Numbered from the stretch's first letter, positions 1 to 9,595 are shown. The stretch: DNA of 64,000 nucleotides from Atlantibacter hermannii (GCF_009907385.1 NZ_JAAATR010000026.1:88853-152852); one strand, 5' to 3'. The notes: generated from the sequence alone by a model not told the origin. Program-made: numbers and translations.

Positions 1-1101
1 TTCCTGAAGAATATACAGGCGCTGTTTTTTCTCCTCTTCCGGCACATCGTCCACCATATCGGCGGCTGGCGTACCCGGACGTGCGGAGAAAATAAAGCTG
101 TAGCTCATGTCGAAATTCACATCGGCAATCAGCTTCATCGTCTGCTCGAAGTCCTGCTGGCTTTCGCCCGGGAAGCCGACGATAAAGTCAGAGCTGATCT
201 GGATATCCGGACGCGCGGCGCGCAGTTTACGGATAATCGCTTTATATTCCAGCGCGGTGTGGGTGCGGCCCATCAGGTTAAGTACGCGGTCTGAACCGCT
301 CTGCACCGGCAGGTGCAGGAAGCTCACCAGCTCCGGGGTGTCGCGGTACACTTCCACGATGTCATCAGTAAATTCAATCGGATGGCTGGTGGTGAAGCGA
401 ATGCGGTCGATGCCGTCAATGGCCGCCACCAGACGCAGCAGGTCGGCAAAACTGCCCTGAGTACCGTCGTAGTTTTCCCCGCGCCAGGCGTTCACGTTCT
501 GGCCCAGCAGGTTGACTTCACGCACGCCCTGCGCCGCCAGTTGGGCGATTTCAAACAGGATATCGTCGCACGGACGGCTGACTTCTTCGCCGCGGGTATA
601 AGGCACCACACAGTAGGTGCAGTACTTGTTACAGCCTTCCATGATCGACACAAACGCCGTTGGGCCGTCGGCGCGCGGTTCAGGAAGACGGTCAAATTTT
701 TCGATTTCCGGGAAGCTGATGTCCACCACCGGGCTGCGATCGCCACGTACGCGGTTGATCATTTCCGGTAAACGGTGCAGGGTCTGCGGCCCAAAAATAA
801 TGTCCACATAGTGGGCGCGCTGGCGAATGTGATCGCCTTCCTGCGACGCCACACAGCCGCCGACGCCGATAATCAGTTCCGGGTTCTTTTCCTTAAGCGC
901 TCTCCAGCGACCCAGCTGATGGAAGACTTTTTCCTGAGCCTTTTCACGGATTGAGCAGGTGTTGAGCAACAACACATCCGCTTCTTCCGCCACGTCGGTC
1001 AGTTGATAGCCGTGAGTGGCATCCAGCAGATCGGCCATCTTCGATGAATCGTATTCGTTCATCTGACAGCCCCAGGTTTTGATATGGAGTTTTTTTGTCA
1101 T
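1..1101 (-). CDS. miaB: tRNA-2-methylthio-N6-dimethylallyladenosine synthase MiaB (3' end outside window)
   Basis: Radical-SAM methylthiotransferase that adds a methylthio group to i6A37 of tRNAs reading UNN codons. The first 367 codons are present and the frame is still open at base 1, where E. coli MiaB (about 474 residues, from memory) would continue. The N-terminal UPF0004 domain begins [20 protein letters not shown], with the cluster-ligand Cys in WGCQMN and further Cys in NTCSIRE and GVGGCVASQ. The radical-SAM CX3CX2C motif is [10 protein letters not shown]. In-frame ATGs lie just upstream (AGC ATG TCG ATG), but the start at 1101 matches the family N-terminus. It is divergent from ubiF, with about 150 bp between them. 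Confidence 0.97.
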   Translation of the reverse strand, partial: MTKKLHIKTWGCQMNEYDSSKMADLLDATHGYQLTDVAEEADVLLLNTCSIREKAQEKVFHQLGRWRALKEKNPELIIGVGGCVASQEGDHIRQRAHYVDIIFGPQTLHRLPEMINRVRGDRSPVVDISFPEIEKFDRLPEPRADGPTAFVSIMEGCNKYCTYCVVPYTRGEEVSRPCDDILFEIAQLAAQGVREVNLLGQNVNAWRGENYDGTQGSFADLLRLVAAIDGIDRIRFTTSHPIEFTDDIVEVYRDTPELVSFLHLPVQSGSDRVLNLMGRTHTALEYKAIIRKLRAARPDIQISSDFIVGFPGESQQDFEQTMKLIADVNFDMSYSFIFSARPGTPAADMVDDVPEEEKKQRLYILQE

Positions 1102-1248
1102 CGACATGCTCATTGCTTAAGTTAACCGCCGTAATGCAGGGCGCGTATTGTAATGCTTTGACGCTGCCGTGACCAGTGGCGAGGATTGCGACGCCAGCCA
1201 CCCGAAAATCCGGTAAACTGAATCAACTGCGTTTAAGGATAAATGACC

Positions 1249-2424
1249 ATGGCAAATCAACCAACTGAAGTCGCCGTTATCGGCGCAGGCATGGTGGGCG
1301 CCGCAATTGCACTGGGGCTCGCGCAAAACGGTTTTCAGGTCAGCGTAATTGAACATGCGCCGCCCGCGGAATTTGACCCGGCGTCGCCGCCTGACGTGCG
1401 TATTTCGGCGATTAGCGCGGCTTCCGTGGCGCTGCTGAAGCAGCTGGGCGTATGGGATGACATTCTCGGCATGCGCGCCCACGCCTGGCGACGGCTGGAA
1501 ACCTGGGAGTGGGAAGCCTCCCACGTGGCGTTTGACGCCTCGGAGCTGAAGCTGCCGGAGCTAGGCTTCATGGTAGAAAACCAGGTCCTGCAACGGGCGC
1601 TGTGGGCGGCGCTGGCGCAGCATCCCTGCGTCACGCTGTACTGCCCGGCGGCGCTTACCCAGATGCATCGGCATAATGACGTCCATGAACTGACCTTTGA
1701 AGATGGCTCCCTGCTGGAGGCGAAGCTGGTCATCGGTGCCGATGGCGCGAATTCACGGATCCGCGAGTGGGCCGGTATCGGTATTCACGCCTGGAACTAC
1801 CAGCAGTCCTGCCTGTTGATGTCGGTGCGCTGCGAAAGCGACCCTGGCGACAGCACCTGGCAACAGTTTACCCCGGACGGCCCGCGCGCTTTCCTGCCGC
1901 TGTACGATCACTGGGCATCGCTGGTGTGGTACGACAAACCGGCGCGTATTCGCCAGTTGCAAAGCATGTCGATGGAACAACTGGGCCGGGAGATTGCTCT
2001 GCATTTCCCACGGCGCGTCGGTAACGTTACTCCACACGCCTGCGGCGCGTTTCAACTGACCCGTCGTCACGCGCTGCGTTATGCCCAACCGGGCCTGGCG
2101 CTGGTGGGCGATGCGGCGCATACCATCCATCCGCTGGCGGGGCAGGGCGTCAACCTGGGTTATCGCGACGTGGACGCGTTGCTGGACGTGCTGGTGCGCG
2201 CCCGTAGCCACGGCGAACCCTGGGCGAGCTATGAGATCTTGCGCCGTTATCAGATGCGCCGCCAGGGGGATAACTTCCTGATGCAAAGCGGTATGGATCT
2301 GTTCTATGCCGGGTTCAGCAACGATCTGCCGCCAGTGAAACTGCTGCGCAACCTTGGCCTGATGGCGGCTGAACGCGCGGGCGTACTGAAACGCCAGGCG
2401 CTGAAGTATGCGTTAGGGCTGTAA
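1249..2424 (+). CDS. ubiF: 3-demethoxyubiquinol 3-hydroxylase UbiF
   Basis: Flavin monooxygenase of ubiquinone biosynthesis that hydroxylates 3-demethoxyubiquinol, working with the other Ubi proteins in a soluble complex. The N-terminal FAD dinucleotide fold is visible (VIGAGMVGAAIALGLAQ, residues about 8-24), as are the DG motif VIGADGANSR and the second FAD motif GDAAHTIHPLAGQGVNLG near residue 285. The 391 residues match E. coli UbiF. Two in-frame ATGs lie 6 bp apart (1243 and 1249). I chose 1249 because the AGGA Shine-Dalgarno is 9 nt away, against only 3 nt for 1243, and because the protein then starts MANQPTE, like the E. coli MTNQPTE. Confidence 0.96.
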   Translation: MANQPTEVAVIGAGMVGAAIALGLAQNGFQVSVIEHAPPAEFDPASPPDVRISAISAASVALLKQLGVWDDILGMRAHAWRRLETWEWEASHVAFDASELKLPELGFMVENQVLQRALWAALAQHPCVTLYCPAALTQMHRHNDVHELTFEDGSLLEAKLVIGADGANSRIREWAGIGIHAWNYQQSCLLMSVRCESDPGDSTWQQFTPDGPRAFLPLYDHWASLVWYDKPARIRQLQSMSMEQLGREIALHFPRRVGNVTPHACGAFQLTRRHALRYAQPGLALVGDAAHTIHPLAGQGVNLGYRDVDALLDVLVRARSHGEPWASYEILRRYQMRRQGDNFLMQSGMDLFYAGFSNDLPPVKLLRNLGLMAAERAGVLKRQALKYALGL

Positions 2425-2485
2425 CAGCGTTTTATGCCGTCCTTATTGAAGCTAAGAACGGCATATTTCATGGATCGCAGAAAAC

Positions 2486-2511
2486 AAAAAGCTCGCCGAA
2501 GCGAGCTTTTT
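2486..2511 (-). terminator. Rho-independent terminator of the metT-glnX tRNA operon
   Basis: The stem AAAAAGCTCGC / GCGAGCTTTTT has a four-base loop that reads TTCG on the minus strand. A T run follows on the minus strand, just past the last tRNA-Gln. It could also stop ubiF transcription arriving from the other side. Confidence 0.85.
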
Positions 2512-2517
2512 AAAGAG

Positions 2518-2592
2518 TGGCTGGGGTACGAGGATTCGAACCTCGGGATGGTGGAATCAGAATCCACTGCCTTACCGCTTGGCGATACCCCA
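2518..2592 (-). tRNA. glnX: tRNA-Gln (anticodon CTG), last gene of the operon
   Basis: This 75-nt tRNA runs from TGGGGTATCGCC to an encoded CCA. The anticodon loop TTCTGAT gives CUG. The anticodon stem is GTGGA/TCCAC. It differs from the next copy by one base in the variable-loop region (ATCCCGAGG here, ATTCCGAGG there). Confidence 0.97.
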
Positions 2593-2630
2593 ACAGGGTG
2601 CGGTTGCTGATGCAATCCGTCTTTTAAAAT

Positions 2631-2705
2631 TGGCTGGGGTACGAGGATTCGAACCTCGGAATGGTGGAATCAGAATCCACTGCCTTACCGCTTGGCGATA
2701 CCCCA
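2631..2705 (-). tRNA. glnV: tRNA-Gln (anticodon CTG)
   Basis: A 75-nt tRNA with encoded CCA and anticodon CUG. It lies 38 bp upstream of its near-identical sister in the same polycistronic tRNA operon. Confidence 0.97.
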
Positions 2706-2710
2706 AAAGA

Positions 2711-2787
2711 TGGTGGCTACGACGGGAATCGAACCTGTGACCCCATCATTATGAGTGATGTGCTCTAACCAGCTGAGCTACGTAGCC
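2711..2787 (-). tRNA. metU: tRNA-Met (elongator, CAT)
   Basis: A 77-nt tRNA beginning GGCTACGTAGCTCAG, with anticodon loop CTCATAA and encoded CCA. The acceptor stem begins with a G-C pair, as in elongator rather than initiator tRNA-Met. It is identical in sequence to the copy at 3114-3190. Confidence 0.97.
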
Positions 2788-2816
2788 ATGTTGTATTTCT
2801 ACCAGCCGAAACTGAC

Positions 2817-2891
2817 TGGCTGGGGTACCTGGATTCGAACCAGGGAATGCCGGTATCAAAAACCGGTGCCTTACCGCTTGGCGATACCCCA
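2817..2891 (-). tRNA. glnW: tRNA-Gln (anticodon TTG)
   Basis: A 75-nt tRNA with anticodon loop TTTTGAT (UUG), anticodon stem CCGGT/ACCGG and encoded CCA. It is the second of a tandem pair of identical tRNA-Gln(UUG) genes. Confidence 0.97.
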
Positions 2892-2926
2892 ATGACACTG
2901 TGCATAAGCACAATCGTCAGAAAAGG

Positions 2927-3001
2927 TGGCTGGGGTACCTGGATTCGAACCAGGGAATGCCGGTATCAAAAACCGGTGCCTTACCGCTTGGCGATACCCC
3001 A
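2927..3001 (-). tRNA. glnU: tRNA-Gln (anticodon TTG)
   Basis: A 75-nt tRNA, identical to the copy at 2817-2891, with anticodon UUG and encoded CCA. The position matches glnU in the E. coli operon order metT-leuW-glnU-glnW-metU-glnV-glnX. Confidence 0.97.
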
Positions 3002-3021
3002 TCCGTGCAACGTGAAGATAA

Positions 3022-3106
3022 TGGTGCGGGAGGCGAGACTTGAACTCGCACACCTTGCGGCGCCAGAACCTAAATCTGGTGCGTCTACCAATTTCGCCAC
3101 TCCCGC
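3022..3106 (-). tRNA. leuW: tRNA-Leu (anticodon TAG)
   Basis: An 85-nt class II tRNA with a long variable arm. It begins GCGGGAGTGGCGAAATTGG, has anticodon loop TTTAGGT (UAG) and ends in encoded CCA. Confidence 0.97.
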
Positions 3107-3113
3107 AAAAAGA

Positions 3114-3190
3114 TGGTGGCTACGACGGGAATCGAACCTGTGACCCCATCATTATGAGTGATGTGCTCTAACCAGCTGAGCTACGTAGCC
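3114..3190 (-). tRNA. metT: tRNA-Met (elongator, CAT), first gene of the operon
   Basis: A 77-nt tRNA identical to 2711-2787. It is the promoter-proximal gene of the seven-tRNA transcript. Confidence 0.97.
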
Positions 3191-3229
3191 ATCTTTTTTT
3201 TGCGTTACCTTATCGGCGTTGCGGGGCGC

Positions 3230-3258
3230 ATTATGCGTATTGGACCTTGCAGCGTCAA
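3230..3258 (-). promoter_or_regulatory. sigma-70 promoter of the metT tRNA operon
   Basis: On the minus strand, TTGACG (3253-3258) is followed after a 17-bp spacer by CATAAT (3230-3235). Next comes the GC-rich discriminator GCGCCCC, typical of stringently controlled stable-RNA promoters. The first tRNA begins about 40 bp downstream. Confidence 0.8.
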
Positions 3259-3397
3259 CACATTTTTTCCCGAAAAGCGCCTGATAATCGCTGTTTGACT
3301 AGCTTGCGAACAGCTTGGCGAAATATCCAGCAGTTATTGGTTATTTAACACGTGGCTTGCTGATAATTAACGTTTTCAGCACCCGCAACGCGCCATA

Positions 3398-3424
3398 AAA
3401 AAGGAGCCTGAAAGGCTCCTTTTT
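3398..3424 (-). terminator. Terminator of asnB
   Basis: A perfect 12-bp inverted repeat (AAAAAGGAGCCT / AGGCTCCTTTTT) with a 3-nt centre lies immediately downstream of the asnB stop. It has T runs on both strands. Confidence 0.85.
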
Positions 3425-3438
3425 AGGCAGGCTACCGG

Positions 3439-5103
3439 TTACTTGTAGGCTGACTGATGCACGCCAACCGCGCGGCCTGACGGATCGTTCATGGTTTTGA
3501 ACGCTTCATCCCATTCAATCGCTTTGGCGGAAGAGCAGGCCACAGACGGGCCGCCAGGGACGCACTCCGCTGCGCTCGGCACCGGGAACAGCTCTTCGAA
3601 GATTTCACGGTACAGGTACGCTTCTTTAGAAGACGGCGTATTGTACGGGAAACGGAAACGCGCAGTTTCGAGCTGCTGATCGCTCACCTGTTGGGCCGCC
3701 ACTTCTTTTAAGGTGTCGATCCAGCTGTAGCCGACGCCGTCGGAGAACTGTTCTTTTTGACGCCACGCCACGCTTGCCGGCAGGTAAGATTCAAAACATT
3801 CGCGCAGCACGTGTTTTTCCATTTTGCCGTTGCCACACATTTTATCCTGCGGATTGATGCGCATTGCCACGTCGAGGAATTTCTTATCCAGGAACGGAAC
3901 GCGGGCTTCCACGCCCCAGGCAGACATCGCTTTGTTGGCGCGGGCGCAGTCAAACATATGCAACGCCTGCAGCTTACGCACGGTTTCTTCGTGCAGCTCT
4001 TTGGCATCCGGCGCTTTATGGAAGTAGAGATAGCCGCCGAAGACCTCATCGGAGCCTTCGCCTGACAGCACCATTTTAATGCCCATGGCTTTAATCTTAC
4101 GCGACATTAAATACATCGGCGTTGAGGCGCGAATAGTGGTCACGTCATAGGTTTCAATGTGGTAAATCACATCGCGGATGGCATCCAGGCCTTCCTGCAC
4201 GGTGAAGTGAATTTCATGGTGCACGGTGCCCAGGTGATTCGCGACTTCCTGCGCAGCTTTCAGATCCGGCGCGCCTTTCAGGCCGACGGCAAAAGAGTGC
4301 AGCTGTGGCCACCAGGCTTCGCTGCGCTCTTCATCTTCCACGCGGCGGGCGGCGAATTTTTTGGTAATGGCGGAGATCACCGAGGAGTCGAGACCGCCGG
4401 AAAGCAGCACGCCGTAGGGAACGTCAGACATTAAATGGCTCTTAACGGCATCTTCCAGAGCCTGACGCAGGGCGTTTTTATCGGTAACGTTGTCTTTAAC
4501 CGCATCGTACTCAAACCAGTCGCGCTGATAGTAAGAACGGATCTCGCCATCCTGGCTCCACAAATAGCTGCCTGCCGGGAACTCTTTAATGGTGCGGCAT
4601 ACTGGCACCAGCGCTTTCATTTCTGAGGCGACATAGAAGTTGCCGTGTTCGTCGTGGCCCATATACAGCGGGATAATACCGATATGGTCGCGGCCAATCA
4701 GGTAGGCGTCTTTTTCGCTGTCATACAGGACGAAGGCGAACATGCCCTGCAGGTCATCGAGGAATGCCGGGCCTTTTTCCTGATACAGCGCCAGGATCAC
4801 TTCACAGTCAGAACCGGTCTGGAACTGATAGCGGTCGCCGTATTCGGCGCGCAGGGCCTGATGGTTGTAGATCTCGCCGTTCACCGCCAGCGCGTGGGTT
4901 TTGGCTTCGTTGTACAGTGGCTGTGCGCCGGCGTTGACATCAACAATCGACAGACGCTCGTGGGCGAGAATGGCTTTATCGCTGGCGTAAACGCCAGACC
5001 AGTCCGGCCCGCGGTGGCGCATCAGGCGAGACAGTTCCAGCGCTTTTTTACGCAGCTCGCCTGCATCAGTTTTAATATCCAGTACACCAAAAATCGAACA
5101 CAT
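3439..5103 (-). CDS. asnB: Asparagine synthase B (glutamine-hydrolysing)
   Basis: Makes asparagine from aspartate, ATP and glutamine in the cytoplasm. The N-terminal class II glutaminase domain needs Cys as residue 2. The start at 5103 (MCSIFGV) provides it, whereas an ATG 12 bp upstream lies inside the GGAG Shine-Dalgarno and would bury the nucleophile. The C-terminal synthetase domain carries the PP-loop LLSGGLDSS near residue 232 and the GEGSDE motif. The 554 residues equal the E. coli length. The gene is monocistronic, with its own terminator and about 280 bp of AT-rich upstream DNA. Confidence 0.97.
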   Translation of the reverse strand: MCSIFGVLDIKTDAGELRKKALELSRLMRHRGPDWSGVYASDKAILAHERLSIVDVNAGAQPLYNEAKTHALAVNGEIYNHQALRAEYGDRYQFQTGSDCEVILALYQEKGPAFLDDLQGMFAFVLYDSEKDAYLIGRDHIGIIPLYMGHDEHGNFYVASEMKALVPVCRTIKEFPAGSYLWSQDGEIRSYYQRDWFEYDAVKDNVTDKNALRQALEDAVKSHLMSDVPYGVLLSGGLDSSVISAITKKFAARRVEDEERSEAWWPQLHSFAVGLKGAPDLKAAQEVANHLGTVHHEIHFTVQEGLDAIRDVIYHIETYDVTTIRASTPMYLMSRKIKAMGIKMVLSGEGSDEVFGGYLYFHKAPDAKELHEETVRKLQALHMFDCARANKAMSAWGVEARVPFLDKKFLDVAMRINPQDKMCGNGKMEKHVLRECFESYLPASVAWRQKEQFSDGVGYSWIDTLKEVAAQQVSDQQLETARFRFPYNTPSSKEAYLYREIFEELFPVPSAAECVPGGPSVACSSAKAIEWDEAFKTMNDPSGRAVGVHQSAYK

Positions 5104-5360
5104 AGACTTCTCCATTAACCTGGCGGTGATGTTGTTGGCCGGCAGACGGCGCGCTTTACCGGGCCGTTTGCGTTGCTATGGCTAAGAAAATGCCGCAAAC
5201 CGGACCGTGCTGGCAAGGCTTTTCCGTTTACTTTGGTGAAAAGTTCAGTGAGGGTTGCGGATCGTTAAAAAAAGGACAGTATTTAAACGCAGTTATTGAT
5301 GGTTTCTCAATAAAAAGACGTTTTTATTAGATGGGGTATTTTAATGCGGCGATAAAATAA

Positions 5361-5385
5361 CAAAGCCACGATAATCGTGGCTTTG
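5361..5385 (-). terminator. Terminator at the end of the nagBACD operon
   Basis: The inverted repeat CAAAGCCACG / CGTGGCTTTG has a 5-nt loop and starts 3 bp past the nagD stop codon. A T-rich tract follows on the minus strand. Confidence 0.8.
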
Positions 5386-5387
5386 GC

Positions 5388-6140
5388 TCAGATAACATCG
5401 ATTTCCGCGACGGAGGGATAAATCCATGAAGGCCGGAACGGCATGGCGTCAATATCATTCAGGGTGGAAACCCCGGAGAGCACCAGAATTGTTTCCAGGC
5501 CGGCCTGGAAGCCCGCCAGAATATCGGTACGCAGGTTATCGCCAACAATCACCGTCTGCTCGGAATGGGCCTGCATCTTATTCAACGCGGCGCGGATGAT
5601 CCACGGGCTCGGTTTACCGACGTAAAACGGTTTACGCCCGGAAATTTTTTCAATCCCGGCGCACAGCGCGCCGCAGGCTGGGTAGAAGCCGCGACCGTGG
5701 GTATCGGGGTTAGTGGCGATAAAACGCGCGCCGTTAGCCACGAAGAACGCGGCTTTATGCATCATTTCCCAGTTATAGGAACGGGTTTCACCCACAATCA
5801 CGAAGTCCGGATTAATATCGGTGATAGTGAAGCCGGCTTTGTACAACTCATGGATTAACGCGCCTTCGCCTACCACATAGGCTTTTTTGCCTTCCTGGCG
5901 GCGCAGAAAGTCTGCGGTGGCCATGGCGGAGGTGTAAAACACGCTGTCCGGCACGTTAATGCCCGCAGAAGCGAAACGGTTGGCGAGATCCTGGCCGGTT
6001 TGCGACGGATAGTTAGTCAGCAGCACCAGCGGCAAGCCTTTCTCCAGAATACGGGTCAGGAATTCGCTCGCGCCGGGGACGGCCACGTTATCGTGCATCA
6101 GCACGCCGTCAATATCACAAATTACGTTCTGAATGGTCAT
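5388..6140 (-). CDS. nagD: Ribonucleotide monophosphatase NagD/UmpH (HAD family)
   Basis: A HAD-superfamily phosphatase of the NagD subfamily. In E. coli it prefers UMP and other nucleoside monophosphates and helps balance pyrimidine pools. The catalytic DxD is in CDIDGVL (Asp9 nucleophile, Asp11), motif II is LLTNYP, motif III includes the Lys of YVGKPSP, and the metal-binding acidic residues are in IVGDNLRTDI. The 250 residues match E. coli. It is the last gene of nagBACD, 61 bp downstream of nagC. Its link to amino-sugar metabolism is positional only. Confidence 0.95.
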   Translation of the reverse strand: MTIQNVICDIDGVLMHDNVAVPGASEFLTRILEKGLPLVLLTNYPSQTGQDLANRFASAGINVPDSVFYTSAMATADFLRRQEGKKAYVVGEGALIHELYKAGFTITDINPDFVIVGETRSYNWEMMHKAAFFVANGARFIATNPDTHGRGFYPACGALCAGIEKISGRKPFYVGKPSPWIIRAALNKMQAHSEQTVIVGDNLRTDILAGFQAGLETILVLSGVSTLNDIDAMPFRPSWIYPSVAEIDVI

Positions 6141-6201
6141 GGACTACTCTGGTCTGCCTGAAAGATAAGAACTAACTATAACGGAAATGGCTCTGGCGAT
6201 T

Positions 6202-7422
6202 TCAACTTTCCAGCAAACGTTGCAGCATTATCCCGTTCAGCATTGCGCGTTTAACCAGGGCGAATGCGCCAATGGCTGAGCGGTCGTCGAGGGATGAGCG
6301 TACCACCGGCAAATTTTTACGAAACGCCTTGAGTACCTGGGTGTTGATGCAGCTTTCAATAGCGGGTAGCAGCACTTTTTCCGCGCTGATGATTTCGCCT
6401 GCGATAACCACTTTCTGCGGGTTAAATAAATTAATCGCAATAGCGACGGCTTTGCCAAGATGACGTCCAACATGCTCAATCACTTCACTGGCCAGCGGAT
6501 CGCCACGGTTGGCGGCTTTGCAGATCGCATCAATATTACAGTCGTCAACGGTCAGGCGGCTCTGGTAGCCACGTTCCAGCAGATGACGCACCCGCGCTTC
6601 AATGGCGGCGTTGGCGGCAATGGTTTCCAGACAGCCAAAGTTACCACAGTGGCAGCGTTCTCCCAGAGGATCCACCTGAATATGGCCGATTTCACCGACG
6701 TTGCCGTTGCGGCCAATAAAAATCCGGCCATTGGAGATGATGCCAGCGCCGGTGCCGCGGTGTACGCGCACCAGAATAGAGTCTTCACAGTCGCGGGTTG
6801 CACCGAAATAGTGCTCAGCCAGGGCCAGGCTGCGAATATCGTGGCCTACGAAGCAGGGGAGATTAAAGCGTTTTTCGAGCTTTTCGACCAGCGGCCAGTT
6901 TTCTACCTCTATATGCGGCATATAACGCACTACGCCGGTATCCGGGTCGACCAGGCCTGGCAAAATAACAGAAATAGCGATCAGTTCACGGATTTTGCGC
7001 AGGTTATTTTCGCTGAATTGAGCGATGGCGTTGAGCAACGCATCTTCCAGCGTTTCCTGCGTGCGTTCGGGCAGGGCAAAATGCTCTTCCGCCAGCGCTT
7101 TGCTGCTGAGATCGAACAGCGTCAGCGTAGCATCATGGCGGCCCAGCCGCACACCGATAGCCTGAAAGCCACGGGTTTCGGTAATGATTGAGATTGCGCG
7201 GCGGCCCCCGGTGGAGGCCTGCTGATCGACTTCTTTGATCAACCCGCGTTCAATCAACTGGCGTGTGATTTTGGTGACGCTGGCGGGCGCGAGTTGGCTC
7301 TGTTCGGCAATCTGAATGCGCGAAATCGGTCCGTGTTGATCGATTAGGCGATACACCGCCGCGCTGTTCAGTTGTTTTACCAGATCAACATTACCAATTT
7401 GAGCCTGTCCGCCAGTTGTCAT
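6202..7422 (-). CDS. nagC: N-acetylglucosamine repressor NagC (ROK family)
   Basis: Transcriptional repressor of the nag genes and others, released from DNA by GlcNAc-6-phosphate. The N-terminal winged helix-turn-helix covers about residues 12-75 (QIAEQSQLAPASVTKITRQL). The C-terminal ROK sugar-kinase fold carries HRGTGAGII and the structural zinc motif GERCHCGNFGCLE near residue 255. The 406 residues match E. coli. nagA ends 8 bp upstream, so the two are cotranscribed. NagC probably controls its own operon through the sites in the nagB-nagE gap. Confidence 0.97.
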   Translation of the reverse strand: MTTGGQAQIGNVDLVKQLNSAAVYRLIDQHGPISRIQIAEQSQLAPASVTKITRQLIERGLIKEVDQQASTGGRRAISIITETRGFQAIGVRLGRHDATLTLFDLSSKALAEEHFALPERTQETLEDALLNAIAQFSENNLRKIRELIAISVILPGLVDPDTGVVRYMPHIEVENWPLVEKLEKRFNLPCFVGHDIRSLALAEHYFGATRDCEDSILVRVHRGTGAGIISNGRIFIGRNGNVGEIGHIQVDPLGERCHCGNFGCLETIAANAAIEARVRHLLERGYQSRLTVDDCNIDAICKAANRGDPLASEVIEHVGRHLGKAVAIAINLFNPQKVVIAGEIISAEKVLLPAIESCINTQVLKAFRKNLPVVRSSLDDRSAIGAFALVKRAMLNGIMLQRLLES

Positions 7423-7430
7423 GCCTGTTC

Positions 7431-8579
7431 TTACTCTGTGACGACCTCGTTACCATTAACGATGGTCTTGATAATTTTGTAATCGCGGGTAAAGGCGGTC
7501 AGGTTGGCCACTTTCCCGGCTTCGATTGTGCCGAGATCTTTATCCACGCCCATTGCGCGAGCCGGGTAGAGTGACGCCATGCGCAGCGCTTCGTCCAGCG
7601 CGATGCCGACATGCTCAACAAGATTATGCACGCCTTCAATCATGGTCAGTGCAGAACCGCTGAGGGTGCCGTTCTCATCCACACACAGCCCGTTGCGGTA
7701 GTATATTGTTTTACCGGCAAAAATGAACTGATCGATATCAGCACCGGCCGGGGCTGTGGCATCGGTGACAAGGCAAAGTTTATCGCCCTTGATCTGCTTG
7801 GCAATACGGACATTGGCGTAGTCGACATGCAGACCATCGCCGATAATACCGCAGTACAGCTCTGGCTCATCGAAAATCGCGCCCACCAGGCCCGGTTCGC
7901 GGCCGGTAATATACGGCATGGCGTTAAATAAGTGGGTGGCAAAGCCAATGCCTGCGCGGAAGCCGATTTTGGCTTCTTTATAAGTCGCGTTGGAGTGTCC
8001 GGCGGAAACGATAATGCCTGCCGCCACCAGTTGGCGAATAAACTGCGAATCGACCTGCTCAGGCGCCAGCGTGACTTTGGTAATCACATCGGCATTTTCA
8101 CACAGGAAATCAACCAGTTCGGCATCAGGTTTGCGCACGTAATCCGGATTGTGCGTGCCTTTTTTCACCAGATTCAGCCAGGGGCCTTCAAGATGGAGGC
8201 CCAGCGCCTGGTGCGGGTGTTTGGCCAGGTATTCACGCATCACGCGAATACCTTGCTTCATTAATTCGTCACTACTGGTAATCAGCGTGGGAAGATAGCT
8301 GGTGCAGCCGGATTTCTCATTGGCGGCCTGCATAATTTCCAGCGTTTTCACTGTGACAGCCTCGGCGGTGTCATTAAACTGGACGCCGCCGCAGCCGTTA
8401 AGCTGCACATCAATAAAACCGGGGGCAATTATGGCACCGCCGACGTCGCGCTGTTCAATGCCGGATGGGACATCGGCAAGCGGACAAACGCGTTCAATCA
8501 GGCCATTCGCGATAACAATCGCGTGGTCGTCCAGAACTTCATGGCCGGTATAAATGCGGCCGTGGATTAATGCGTACAT
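7431..8579 (-). CDS. nagA: N-acetylglucosamine-6-phosphate deacetylase
   Basis: Converts GlcNAc-6-P to glucosamine-6-P and acetate, thereby removing the NagC inducer. It is an amidohydrolase-fold metalloenzyme. The metal Glu is in GLHLEGPW (about residue 131), the two metal-binding His are in SAGHSNAT and THLFNAMP, and the catalytic Asp is in [10 protein letters not shown]. The 382 residues match E. coli. It follows nagB by 23 bp. Confidence 0.97.
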   Translation of the reverse strand: MYALIHGRIYTGHEVLDDHAIVIANGLIERVCPLADVPSGIEQRDVGGAIIAPGFIDVQLNGCGGVQFNDTAEAVTVKTLEIMQAANEKSGCTSYLPTLITSSDELMKQGIRVMREYLAKHPHQALGLHLEGPWLNLVKKGTHNPDYVRKPDAELVDFLCENADVITKVTLAPEQVDSQFIRQLVAAGIIVSAGHSNATYKEAKIGFRAGIGFATHLFNAMPYITGREPGLVGAIFDEPELYCGIIGDGLHVDYANVRIAKQIKGDKLCLVTDATAPAGADIDQFIFAGKTIYYRNGLCVDENGTLSGSALTMIEGVHNLVEHVGIALDEALRMASLYPARAMGVDKDLGTIEAGKVANLTAFTRDYKIIKTIVNGNEVVTE

Positions 8580-8602
8580 AGTGACCCCCGGTAAATACTG
8601 AC

Positions 8603-9403
8603 TTAAAGACCTTTGATATTTTCTGCTTCGAGTTCGGTAAAGTATCTCAGCGTCTTCACTTTGAGCTCCATGGTAGACGGCTCATCGCAAACGATCACGG
8701 CTTTAGGATGCAATTGCAGGCAACTGATCGTCCACATATGGTTCACATTGCCTTCCACCGCCGCCTGTAGCGCCAGTGCTTTCACATGACCCAGCACCAG
8801 AATCATCACCTCTTCGGCATCCAGCAGTGTGCCGACGCCTACGGTCAGAGCATATTTCGGTACCTGGCTGACATCACCGTCGAAGAAACGGGAGTTTGCC
8901 ACGCGAGTGTCATGGGTCAATGTCTTAATACGGGTGCGGGAAGCCAGCGAGGAAGCCGGTTCGTTGAAGGCGATATGACCGTCATTACCGACGCCGCCCA
9001 TAAACAGGTGAATTTTGCCGTAGGAGCGAATTTTCTCTTCGTACTGACGGCATTCTGCGTCAATATCCGGCGCGTTGCCATCCAGTAAGTTGATGTTTTC
9101 AGCAAGAATATCAACGTGGTCAAAGAAGTTGCGGTGCATGAAGCTGTAGTAGCTCTCCGGATGCTCTTTCGGAAGGCCGACGTATTCATCCATATTAAAC
9201 GTGACGACATGTTTAAAGCTCACCTGGCCCGCTTTATGCATCTCTACCAGCGCTTTGTATGCTTCCAGCGGTGTGCCGCCGGTCGGCAAACCCAACACAA
9301 AAGGACGATCTGCTGTCGGTTTGAACGCATTAATGCGGTTCACAATATGGCGCGCTGCCCATTTACCGACCTGCTGTGCCGTTGCCAGGGGAATCAGTCT
9401 CAT
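8603..9403 (-). CDS. nagB: Glucosamine-6-phosphate deaminase
   Basis: Converts glucosamine-6-P to fructose-6-P and ammonia, feeding amino sugars into glycolysis. It is a hexameric enzyme activated by GlcNAc-6-P. Catalytic residues seen: Asp72 in NMDEYVGLP, then Asp141, His143 and Glu148 in [11 protein letters not shown]. The 266 residues match E. coli. It is the first gene of nagBACD, with a clear GAGGTGA Shine-Dalgarno before ATG, and is divergent from nagE. Confidence 0.97.
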   Translation of the reverse strand: MRLIPLATAQQVGKWAARHIVNRINAFKPTADRPFVLGLPTGGTPLEAYKALVEMHKAGQVSFKHVVTFNMDEYVGLPKEHPESYYSFMHRNFFDHVDILAENINLLDGNAPDIDAECRQYEEKIRSYGKIHLFMGGVGNDGHIAFNEPASSLASRTRIKTLTHDTRVANSRFFDGDVSQVPKYALTVGVGTLLDAEEVMILVLGHVKALALQAAVEGNVNHMWTISCLQLHPKAVIVCDEPSTMELKVKTLRYFTELEAENIKGL

Positions 9404-9500
9404 TATTCACCTCAGATAGTTAATTTAAAACAGACGGGCGGAACATACAGTTAGTGTAAAACGGTTCCTTTTATCGTGCCTGTCAGGAACGTTCCGCCTT

Positions 9501-9523
9501 GATTTTTTGAATCATAAAATAAG
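9501..9523. promoter_or_regulatory. Probable NagC operator on the nagB side
   Basis: The minus strand reads CTTATTTTATGATTC followed by AAAAAATC, with A/T tracts arranged symmetrically about the centre. This resembles the nagB-proximal operator of E. coli as I recall it. Together with the site at 9596-9616 it would allow NagC looping across the divergent region. Confidence 0.5.
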
Positions 9524-9564
9524 TTTTGGGAGTTAGCCAGTGTAATGGGGGGTGTATAGCGATA

Positions 9565-9586
9565 TTTGGTGATAAATCTCACAAAA
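9565..9586. promoter_or_regulatory. CRP-cAMP site between nagB and nagE
   Basis: The core GGTGA TAAATC TCACA matches the CRP half-sites TGTGA-N6-TCACA at 9 of 10 positions. It lies between the two probable NagC operators, as in E. coli, where CRP activates both divergent promoters. Confidence 0.75.
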
Positions 9587-9595
9587 AATGCGCGT

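Noticed and set aside
2847..3143. 98-codon ORF across the tRNA operon
   Set aside because: It overlaps four tRNA genes on the opposite strand and reads the repeated tRNA sequence. It is not a protein gene.
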